From UBA668 sp041918155 (GTDB lineage: Bacteria > Actinomycetota > Acidimicrobiia > Acidimicrobiales > Ilumatobacteraceae), in contig JAYRWH010000037.1 in the NCBI GenBank assembly GCA_041918155.1, positions 1 to 61,729 on the forward strand: DNA of 61,729 nt, in the 5' to 3' direction. Under the pieces are notes generated by a model that was not told where the DNA came from, did not search any database, and was given only the letters and a program-made list of their open reading frames with translations. Of the stretch, positions 1 to 6,203 are shown piece after piece. Positions within the stretch are counted from its first letter, which is position 1, and the number at the start of each line of letters is the position of its first letter. Made by a program: the position numbers and the translations under genes.

Positions 1-146
1 CACATGCCATGCACGGACGCACGAATGAAGCCAACCGAAACGCGATCCAGCAACTCGTCGAGATCGGCATCCTCGAGCCGTACACCGACGCCCGGTACGA
101 CCGCATGTTCTGGAACCGCCGGGTCTTCCAGGTCATCGACGCCTGA
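1..146 (+). CDS. C-terminal end of a Fic-family protein (5' part outside the window)
   Basis: An open frame runs from the left edge to TGA at 144-146 (47 visible residues). It ends in a winged-helix-like stretch, AIQQLVEIGILEP followed by YDRMFWNRRVFQVID, which resembles the C-terminal tail of Fic/DOC proteins, where an 'L-E-G-I-L' helix is followed by an 'R-N-R-V-F' strand. The Fic catalytic motif itself would lie upstream and is not visible, so AMPylation or antitoxin-controlled activity cannot be judged. The gene sits just left of a tRNA-Gly 3' fragment, so it may be cargo at the right end of an integrated element. It could also be another winged-helix protein. Confidence 0.5.
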   Translation, partial: HAMHGRTNEANRNAIQQLVEIGILEPYTDARYDRMFWNRRVFQVIDA

Positions 147-294
147 CGCACAACGAAGTCGGTTCCCTCGGCGTGCCATATCCGTGCCACGACTGAGCGG
201 CACAAGGCGACATCACCCGGACCCACCTGAACCACATGGATCCTCTGAGCAGGTTCTTCGCGCGAATCACCTGGTCACGGACTCGGCCAGAACG

Positions 295-338
295 ATTTCC
301 CAAGCTGAGAACGCGGGTTCGATTCCCGTCACCCGCTC
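295..338 (+). other. 3' half of tRNA-Gly(CCC): probable right attachment site (attR) of an integrated element
   Basis: Positions 297-337 match the 3' half of a bacterial tRNA-Gly: anticodon loop TTCCCAA (297-303), the 3' anticodon strand GCTGA, a variable loop, T-arm GCGGG-TTCGATT-CCCGT (313-329) and acceptor strand CACCCGC (330-336) with discriminator T. The 5' half is absent: the bases before 297 do not pair with the anticodon or acceptor strands. Integrases that use tRNA 3' ends leave such a copy at the far end of the inserted element, with the intact tRNA at the other end. Given the orientation, the element would extend leftward, out of the window. A degraded tRNA pseudogene is the alternative. 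Confidence 0.7.
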
Positions 339-379
339 TCGCGGCGTAGCCGCCCCAGCGGGTCGTGCCACGTCAGTCG

Positions 380-400
380 GGCGCGATTCGCGCCGTTTCT
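380..400 (+). terminator. Hairpin terminator downstream of the tRNA-Gly fragment
   Basis: GGCGCG (380-385) and CGCGCC (389-394) form a 6-bp GC stem with a 3-nt loop, followed by GTTTCT. It lies about 40 nt past the tRNA 3' end and is probably the original tRNA-Gly terminator. Confidence 0.5.
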
Positions 401-422
401 GACCGACTCAGCCCCCACGGGT

Positions 423-453
423 GCGGTTCGCGCCACCGTGTGGCACAAACCGC
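423..453 (-). terminator. Hairpin downstream of the 26-aa membrane peptide gene
   Basis: GCGGTT (423-428) pairs with AACCGC (448-453), and inside it GCCAC (432-436) pairs with GTGGC (440-444). The structure starts 14 nt beyond the stop codon of the leftward gene ending at 467, so it is a reasonable terminator for it. There is no clear T-run. Confidence 0.35.
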
Positions 454-466
454 GCCCGAGGTGGAC

Positions 467-547
467 TCAGCGACGGCGACGGCTGTATCCGTAGCCGCCT
501 CCAGTGAGTAGCAGTACGAGAACGACAACCAAGAGGATCGTTAACAT
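467..547 (-). CDS. 26-residue single-pass membrane peptide, DUF3309-like
   Basis: ATG at 547 reads 26 codons to TGA at 467-469. The peptide starts MLTILLVVVLVLLL, one hydrophobic helix, and ends GGGYGYSRRRR: a Gly/Tyr turn and a basic tail on the cytoplasmic side if positive-inside holds. Small proteins of this build (DUF3309/YqaE-sized, with the 'GGGYGYSRR' end) are common but functionally uncharacterised. A strong purine-rich ribosome-binding site (GAAGGGAAGGA) ends three bases before the start. It is followed by a hairpin. The neighbour upstream on the same strand is a CsbD-type stress protein, which hints at a stress-related pair, but that is inference. Confidence 0.6.
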   Translation of the reverse strand: MLTILLVVVLVLLLTGGGYGYSRRRR

Positions 548-681
548 GGTCCTTCCCTTCCTTCGGATCTATGCCCGTTGGTTCCCCGTCGCGGGACCCG
601 TCAAACCAGTCGCGGTAACGACGAAGGGCGGGGCCGGCCCAACGTCTCGGCGACGCCGGCCGACCCCGCCCGTGATCGTGG

Positions 682-870
682 TCAGTGGTGTGTGACCTTG
701 TCCTTCACCGAGTCGACCAAGTGGTCGGCCTTCTCCTTGGCGTCCTGGATGAACTCCTTCACGCGGCCGGCCTTCTCGTCGGCCTCGCCCCGCTTCTTCA
801 GATCCTTGTTGCCCGTGAGGTCACCGATGGCTTGCTTGACCTTGCCTTTGGCCTGATCCTTGTTGTCCAT
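682..870 (-). CDS. CsbD-like stress-response protein
   Basis: The ATG at 870 follows GAAGGAACCCATC, a good ribosome-binding site, and gives 62 residues. The sequence is very charged and helical: KGKVKQAIGDLTGNKDLKKR near the N-terminus is the CsbD family signature, followed by a second amphipathic helix with KEFIQDAKEKADHLVDSVKD. CsbD proteins are small, abundant, sigma-B-type stress proteins of unknown biochemistry in Gram-positives. The open frame continues upstream to 993, but that extension is arginine-rich, lacks a ribosome-binding site and does not resemble the family. The gene probably lies in its own transcript. Confidence 0.8.
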   Translation of the reverse strand: MDNKDQAKGKVKQAIGDLTGNKDLKKRGEADEKAGRVKEFIQDAKEKADHLVDSVKDKVTHH

Positions 871-1068
871 GATGGGTTCCTTCTCACTAGAGACGGCGTG
901 CGATGGCCAGCGGCGGCGCCGACGGTCCGATCCGCACTCGCCGATCACCTCGTCAGTACCCCGTATCGGCGGGCTTGAGACCCCATTTGCCATCGGTCGG
1001 CCTGATCGGTCTGTCGCACCGAAACCGGGGCGCGGTTAGACGGGGCGCCAGGCGGGAATCAGCGATTG

Positions 1069-1992
1069 ATGACTCTCACCGAAGCACCCCGCCGCGAGGC
1101 ACTCCATCCGACGACCGACATCGCCGTCGTGGCCAACTCAGAGAAGCTCACCAAACGCGACCGACGGCAGCTGCGCCTCGCCCTTCCGGAAGCAGGGTGC
1201 GACGACGTGAAGTGGTACGACGTGGGTGGCGGCTCGGACGCGACGGCGGCGACCAAGAAGGCGGTCAAGCGCGGGGCGCGCACCATTGTGGTCTGCGGCG
1301 GTGACGGAACGGTGCGTGCCGCGGCCGAGGCGGTCGTGGGTACACCCGTGGCCCTGGCCGTCGTTCCGTGCGGGACGGCCAACCTTCTCGTGTCGGGCCT
1401 CGGTCTACCGACCGACATCGAGGACGTCGTCGCTGCCATCGTCGGCGGAAGTCGTCGGCGCATCGACAGCGCGGAGTGCAACGGGCGCACGTTCAACGTG
1501 ATGGCCGGCGTCGGGTTCGATGTCGCCATGCTCGGTGGCGCGGAAGCGACCAAGGAGCGCCTTGGCTTCATGGCCTACGTGGTGTCGGCCGTTCGTGAAG
1601 CACGGAGCCGGCAGCGGTTCCAGGTCACCGTCACCGTCGATGGCAAGCGGTTCCACTCCGGCCGCGCCAGTTGTGTGCTGGTGGGCAACGGCGGGCGGCT
1701 GAAGGGTGGTGTCGAAGCGTTCCCCGACGCGACCCCCACCGATGGCCGCGCCCACGTCGCAGTCCTCACGGCAGTCGGCATCCGGCAGTGGGGCGGCCTC
1801 GCCATCAGTACCGTGCTGCGCCGGCAGCGCTGGTCGAGTCACGCCCGCCTCGCGGACGGCTCCACGATCGTCGTCGAGTTCCGCAAGCGTCAGCGCTACG
1901 AACTCGACGGCGGGGTCAAGCAGCGGACGAAGCGACTCGAGTTCGTCATCCACCCTCGGGCACTGACGATCTGTGTCCCGGCGGAACGCTGA
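1069..1992 (+). CDS. Diacylglycerol/sphingosine kinase-like lipid kinase (YegS/BmrU family)
   Basis: About 307 residues, the usual size for the family. The nucleotide-binding GGDGT motif is present (VCGGDGTVRAAAEAV, about residue 84), as is the following PCGTANLL signature with downstream GLGLP. The C-terminal beta-sandwich half ends with an RYELDGGVKQ-type strand. Members phosphorylate diacylglycerol or related lipids with ATP in the cytoplasm. A TTG directly precedes the ATG at 1069; ATG is preferred. No strong ribosome-binding site is visible. Downstream and convergent is a remnant of a PAP2 phosphatase; PAP2 and this kinase domain are fused or adjacent in many actinobacteria, so the locus may once have encoded both steps. 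Confidence 0.85.
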   Translation: MTLTEAPRREALHPTTDIAVVANSEKLTKRDRRQLRLALPEAGCDDVKWYDVGGGSDATAATKKAVKRGARTIVVCGGDGTVRAAAEAVVGTPVALAVVPCGTANLLVSGLGLPTDIEDVVAAIVGGSRRRIDSAECNGRTFNVMAGVGFDVAMLGGAEATKERLGFMAYVVSAVREARSRQRFQVTVTVDGKRFHSGRASCVLVGNGGRLKGGVEAFPDATPTDGRAHVAVLTAVGIRQWGGLAISTVLRRQRWSSHARLADGSTIVVEFRKRQRYELDGGVKQRTKRLEFVIHPRALTICVPAER

Positions 1993-2184
1993 TCGCGCTG
2001 GCTGCCGCGCCCGCGGGACGGTCGCTGACGGGGTCGCCCAGGCGGGCCGCCCGGCCCCCGAAGAGGACGGCCACGACGGTGAACCAGCCCCAGCCGATGA
2101 GCAGGCCAGCGATCACGTCGCTCACCCAGTGCACGCCGAGCAGGGCGCGGCTGGCGGCAACCACGCGAACAACTCGTGCTGCCG
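1946..2184 (-). pseudogene. Truncated PAP2 (phosphatidic acid phosphatase-like) remnant
   Basis: On the minus strand this stretch encodes SRALLGVHWVSDVIAG followed by a membrane helix (LLIGWGWFTVVAVLFGG). That is PAP2 motif 3 (S-R-x5-H-x3-D). PAP2 motifs 1 and 2 (K-x6-R-P and P-S-G-H) and the other transmembrane helices are missing. No other frame supplies them before the region runs into the recQ start at 2277. The reading frame overlaps the 3' end of the lipid kinase gene by about 47 bp. This looks like a decayed gene, not a functional enzyme. Confidence 0.6.
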
Positions 2185-2276
2185 GACAGCATGCTCGACG
2201 CACCCGGAGCGTGATCGGTATCCGTGTCGGACGCTCGCCACCGGACAATCGCGCACCCCCGTGACAGGCTGCCGAC

Positions 2277-4352
2277 ATGCCCCTCACTCACGACCCGGCC
2301 GGCGACCTGGCCACCCAGCAGCTCACGATGGTGCTGCACCGCCTGGCCGGCCCGGCGGCCACCCCGCGCGGCGACCAGGTCGCGGCCGTGCAGGCCATCG
2401 TGCAACCCGCGGCCCGAGTGCTGGTGGTGCAGGCGACGGGGTGGGGCAAGTCGGCCGTGTACTGGGCAGCCACGTCCGCGTTGCGCGCGGGCGGCGCCGG
2501 GCCGACGTTGGTGATCTCGCCGCTGCTGGCGCTCATGCGCGATCAAGTGTCCGCGGCCGAGCGGGCCGGCCTGCGCGCAGCCACCGTCAACAGCACCAAC
2601 ATCGACGAGTGGGATCCCGTGTTCGAAGCGCTCGATCACGACCGCCTTGACGTGCTGCTCGTGTCGCCCGAGCGGTTGGGCAACCCGCGCTTCGCCGCCC
2701 GGCTCGACGACCTCATGCGGCGTGTCGGCCTGGTGGTGATCGATGAAGCGCACTGCATCAGCGACTGGGGGTTCGACTTCCGGCCCGACTACCAGCGTCT
2801 CGCCCGGGCGCTGCTCAGCACGCCCAACGCGTCGGTGCTCGCCACCACCGCGACCGCGAACCAGCGCGTCACCGCCGATGTCGAGCACCAGCTGGGGGCG
2901 AGTGCGGTCACGTTCCGCGGCACGCTCGCGCGCACGTCGCTGCGCCTGTCGGTGGTGCCCGGCCTGTCGGCGATCGAGCGCTACGCGTGGGTGGCCGACG
3001 CGCTCGCCACGGTCGAGGGCTCGGGGATCATCTATGTGCTCACCGTCGCCGAGGCCGAGCGGCTCTCCGGCTTCCTCCAGCACGTCGGCTACTCCGCGCC
3101 CGCCTACACCGGCCAGCTCGAGGGCGACGAGCGGGTGCGCATCGAAGAGCTGTTGCGCACCAACGAAGTGAAGGCCGTCGTCGCCACCTCCGCGCTCGGC
3201 ATGGGCTACGACAAGCCCGACCTCGGGTTCTGCCTGCACGTGGGCTCACCGTCCACGCCGGTGGCGTACTACCAACAGGTGGGCCGCGCCGGCCGGGCCG
3301 TCGCGCACGCCGACGCGGTGCTGCTGCCGGCCGCCAATGACGAGCAGATCTGGGAGTACTTCGCCACCGCCTCTATCCCCGACCCCGATGCCGCGGCCCG
3401 GGTGTTGGGCATGCTCGAGCGCGGCCCGGCAAGCCTGCTCGACATCGAGTCCAGCACCGGCCTACGCCGCGGCCGGCTGGAAGCGCTGTTGAAGATCCTC
3501 GCCGTCGATGGCGTGCTCGCCAAGAACGGCAACCAGTGGGAGGCCACCGGCACCCCCTACATCCACGACCATGCCAAGTGGCGAGAGCTCGCCCGCAGCC
3601 GCCGCGCCGAGGCCAACCTGATGCGCCGCTACGCCCACGGTGAGGGCTGCTTGATGGCCTACCTGCAGACCGCGCTCGACGACCCCAACCCCGCTCCGTG
3701 CGGCAAGTGTTCGGTCTGCACCGGCGAGCTGCCCGGGCCGGGTGCCCGCCCGGGCGCGCAGCACCTCGACGCGGCGCGCGCCTTCCTGCGCGGGGTCGAT
3801 CAGATCATCGAGCCGCGCAAGCGCTGGCCCAGCGGCGCGGCGCGCAAGGGTGCCATCGCCGGCATCGGCGAGGGCCGCGCGGTCGCGTTCGCCGACGATC
3901 CCGGCTGGGGCGACGAGGTGGGCGTACTCACCCGCTCCGCCTGGTCGGTGATCCCCGGCGACATGCTCACCGGCGCAGTCGCCACGCTCGGTCGCTGGCG
4001 CAGCACCTGGCCCGCCCGGCCGGTGGTGGTCGTACCCGCGCCCGCGCATGGCGCCGAGATGGGCGCCAACCGCCTGCTCGCCGAACACATCGCCGCGGTC
4101 GGCAAGCTGCCATTGGTCGACTGCTTCACGTGGAGTGGCGCAGCCGCGCCCACCGACTCCTCGAGCGGGCCGGTCGTGGTCCATCTGGAGAGTGCGATCG
4201 GGCTCAACCCTGCCGCGCAGTTGCCACCCGGCCCGGTGCTGTTGTGTGCCACCAGCATGCGCACCGGTTGGTCGCTCACCGTCGCGGCCGCCTTGTTGCG
4301 CGAGGCCGGCTGCGACGTGGCGATGCCCCTGGTCCTGCACCGCCGGCCCTGA
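2277..4352 (+). CDS. recQ: RecQ-family ATP-dependent DNA helicase with a PRTase-like C-terminal region
   Basis: 691 residues. N-terminal helicase core: Walker A in QATGWGKSAVYW (about residues 58-69), DEAH box VIDEAHCISDWGFDF (about 154), motif III TTATANQRV and motif VI QVGRAGRA. A RecQ zinc-binding segment follows (about 450-485: ...GCLMAYLQ...CGKCSVC). There is no HRDC domain. The last roughly 200 residues instead contain VVVVPAPAHG and a CATSMRTGWSLTVAAALLREAG stretch that resembles the PRPP loop of phosphoribosyltransferases (normally VDDxxxTGxT), as in actinobacterial RecQ homologues, but the acidic pair is lost. It should unwind 3'-to-5' in recombination or repair. The start ATG at 2277 has no clear Shine-Dalgarno; CAGGCT six bases upstream suggests a near-leaderless transcript. 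Confidence 0.88.
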   Translation: MPLTHDPAGDLATQQLTMVLHRLAGPAATPRGDQVAAVQAIVQPAARVLVVQATGWGKSAVYWAATSALRAGGAGPTLVISPLLALMRDQVSAAERAGLRAATVNSTNIDEWDPVFEALDHDRLDVLLVSPERLGNPRFAARLDDLMRRVGLVVIDEAHCISDWGFDFRPDYQRLARALLSTPNASVLATTATANQRVTADVEHQLGASAVTFRGTLARTSLRLSVVPGLSAIERYAWVADALATVEGSGIIYVLTVAEAERLSGFLQHVGYSAPAYTGQLEGDERVRIEELLRTNEVKAVVATSALGMGYDKPDLGFCLHVGSPSTPVAYYQQVGRAGRAVAHADAVLLPAANDEQIWEYFATASIPDPDAAARVLGMLERGPASLLDIESSTGLRRGRLEALLKILAVDGVLAKNGNQWEATGTPYIHDHAKWRELARSRRAEANLMRRYAHGEGCLMAYLQTALDDPNPAPCGKCSVCTGELPGPGARPGAQHLDAARAFLRGVDQIIEPRKRWPSGAARKGAIAGIGEGRAVAFADDPGWGDEVGVLTRSAWSVIPGDMLTGAVATLGRWRSTWPARPVVVVPAPAHGAEMGANRLLAEHIAAVGKLPLVDCFTWSGAAAPTDSSSGPVVVHLESAIGLNPAAQLPPGPVLLCATSMRTGWSLTVAAALLREAGCDVAMPLVLHRRP

Positions 4353-4470
4353 GGGGTGGCACGGCGACTCGGCACCGGCCCCCATTCTTCAGCTAACCGT
4401 CATCTGCGATCCATTGACACGTGGCATGCGTCGCCGCACCATGAAGTCAGGCGGATGAAGGAGGTGTGCG

Positions 4471-4647
4471 ATGCACGGCAGAGCAACACCCACCAGGACG
4501 GCACTCCCGCGGTGGTCTGCGCAGGACTTCCACGGCGACTCCGAGATACCGCGGCCGAGCGACGAACAGCCCGAGCCAGCGTCCGCGGCCAGCCCGGTCA
4601 CTGCCCCGAGCGAACCCGACCACCGCTCCGAGTTCTGGCACGGCTGA
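4471..4647 (+). CDS. Small hypothetical protein, 58 residues
   Basis: ATG at 4471 is preceded, with ideal spacing, by a perfect AAGGAGGTG ribosome-binding site (4458-4466). A TTGACA hexamer (4414-4419) lies further upstream, though its -10 partner is weak. The product begins MHGRATPTRTALPRWSAQDF, then has an acidic, Ser/Pro-rich, probably disordered middle and ends HRSEFWHG. Codons are GC-rich at position 3, as in neighbouring genes. I recognise no family. The strong ribosome-binding site is the main reason to believe it is translated. Confidence 0.45.
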   Translation: MHGRATPTRTALPRWSAQDFHGDSEIPRPSDEQPEPASAASPVTAPSEPDHRSEFWHG

Positions 4648-4820
4648 CGAGACGAGGGTTCGACCACGATTCGCCGTGCGTTTTCACGCGCGCCAACTGC
4701 CCGACACACGCCGAGCGTACGTTGATCGCACCGCCACGGCTCGTACGCCAGGGCCGTGGCAAGATCGGCCGGCACGCCCGGTCAACGCTGTCCGACGCAT
4801 GCAAGCAGCGCGGCAGGTGG

Positions 4821-4856
4821 ACGACCCCGACCCCCTCCCCCCCGGGTCGGGGTCGT
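4821..4856. terminator. Perfect 13-bp inverted repeat between the small ORF and lldD
   Basis: ACGACCCCGACCC (4821-4833) and GGGTCGGGGTCGT (4844-4856) are perfectly complementary across a 10-nt C-rich loop. There is no T-run on either side. It probably ends transcription coming from 4471-4647 or protects a 3' end. It lies about 43 nt upstream of the -10 box of lldD, so an operator role is also possible. The rest of 4648-4911 shows nothing else I can support. Confidence 0.5.
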
Positions 4857-4911
4857 GCGCGTGCGGAGTGCCCTCACCCCCCACGCAAATCACCTGGCTA
4901 GTCTCGCCCGC

Positions 4912-6156
4912 ATGACCGGCTCGCCGAAGATCGACCGCCACGCACCCCGCTGGAGTGAGCTCGCACCGCTGCTGAAGATCGCCAAGCAGCGCGGTAACCG
5001 CGAGCAGCGCCAGGTGGCGCGGGCCACCAACGTCGCCGAGCTGCGCACACTCGCCCGGCGGCGCACGCCCCGCTCGGTGTTCGACTATGTCGACGGCGGT
5101 GCGGGCGACGAGATCGCGATGAGCCGCGCCCGCGGCACCTTCGACCGCGTCGAGTTCCTGCCCCACGTGCTGCGCGACGTCAGCAAGGTGAGTGTCAAGA
5201 CCACCCTCTTCGGCGCGCCGATCGCGATGCCCCTCGTATTCGCGCCCACCGGCTACACGCGCATGATGCGCACCGAGGGGGAGGTCGCCGTAGCCCGTGT
5301 CGCCGCCAAGGCCGGCATCCCGTACTCGCTCTCCACCGTGGGCACCACCACCCCCGAGGATGTCGCGGCCGCGTCGGGTGACGGGCGCCGTTGGTTCCAG
5401 CTCTACGTCTGGCGCGACCGCGAGCGCAGCCTGGCGCTCATTCAGCGCGCCGAGCGCGCCGGCTTCGAAGCGCTCGTGCTCACTGTCGACGTGCCGGTCA
5501 CCGGCGACCGCCTGCGCGATGTGCGCCACGGGCTCACCATCCCGCCGACGCTCAACCTGCGCACGTTCATCGATGGCGCGCTGCACCCGCGGTGGCTGTT
5601 CGACTTCCTCACCACGCCCCCACCGGTGTTCGCCTCGATGACCGAGGAGAACAAGAGCCTGGAGGATCAGGCGAAGGCGATGTTCGACGCGTCGGTCGCG
5701 TGGGACGACCTGCACTGGTTCCGCAAGGTGTGGCCGCACCGGCTCATCGTCAAGGGGGTGCAGCGCATCGACGACGCCGTACGCCTGCCCGAGTTCGGGG
5801 TGGACGGCGTGGTGCTCAGCAACCACGGTGGCCGCCAACTCGACCGGGCCGTCACGCCGTTGGAGTTGCTACCCGAGGTGGTGCGCGAGGTCGGCAGCAC
5901 GCTCGAGGTCATGATCGACACCGGGGTACGCAACGGCGCCGACGTGGTGGCGGCCGTGGCAATGGGGGCCAAGGCCGTGATGGTGGGCCGCCCTTACCTG
6001 TACGGGCTGATGGCCGGCGGCGAGGCCGGGGTGCAACGGGTGGTCGACCTGTTCAAGGGTGACGTGCGGCGCACGATGCAGCTGCTCGGGGCCACCTCGA
6101 TCGCGGAGCTCGATCCCTCGCTGGTACGCCTGCGCAACAACGGCGCAAGGCCCTAG
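4912..6156 (+). CDS. lldD: FMN-dependent L-lactate dehydrogenase (LldD2-like alpha-hydroxyacid dehydrogenase)
   Basis: 414 residues with the full alpha-hydroxyacid oxidase barrel: TPRSVFDYVDGGAGDE near residue 60, SNHGGRQLDRA carrying the catalytic His (about residue 303), and the phosphate-binding GRPYLYGLMAGGEAGV near the C-terminus. The closest family I know is mycobacterial LldD2. It should oxidise L-lactate to pyruvate at the membrane and pass electrons to the quinone pool or an electron carrier. The start ATG at 4912 lies 7 nt after a TAGTCT -10 box (4899-4904), implying a leaderless transcript. A fused electron-transfer flavoprotein follows 47 nt downstream, a possible electron partner. 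Another 2-hydroxyacid substrate cannot be excluded. Confidence 0.85.
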   Translation: MTGSPKIDRHAPRWSELAPLLKIAKQRGNREQRQVARATNVAELRTLARRRTPRSVFDYVDGGAGDEIAMSRARGTFDRVEFLPHVLRDVSKVSVKTTLFGAPIAMPLVFAPTGYTRMMRTEGEVAVARVAAKAGIPYSLSTVGTTTPEDVAAASGDGRRWFQLYVWRDRERSLALIQRAERAGFEALVLTVDVPVTGDRLRDVRHGLTIPPTLNLRTFIDGALHPRWLFDFLTTPPPVFASMTEENKSLEDQAKAMFDASVAWDDLHWFRKVWPHRLIVKGVQRIDDAVRLPEFGVDGVVLSNHGGRQLDRAVTPLELLPEVVREVGSTLEVMIDTGVRNGADVVAAVAMGAKAVMVGRPYLYGLMAGGEAGVQRVVDLFKGDVRRTMQLLGATSIAELDPSLVRLRNNGARP

Positions 6157-6203
6157 TCAGCCCACGGTCAAGAGGGCAACACTGAACCCAGAAGGTGATC
6201 GCA

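Noticed and set aside
4..402. Rightward frame of 132 codons at the left end
   Set aside because: It runs through the tRNA-Gly fragment and its terminator, and is Ser/Arg-rich; another frame holds the Fic-like end.
1896..3239. Leftward open frame of 447 codons opposite recQ
   Set aside because: Shadow of recQ; its His/Arg-rich composition is not that of a real protein. The short PAP2-like piece at 1946-2184 is a separate frame.
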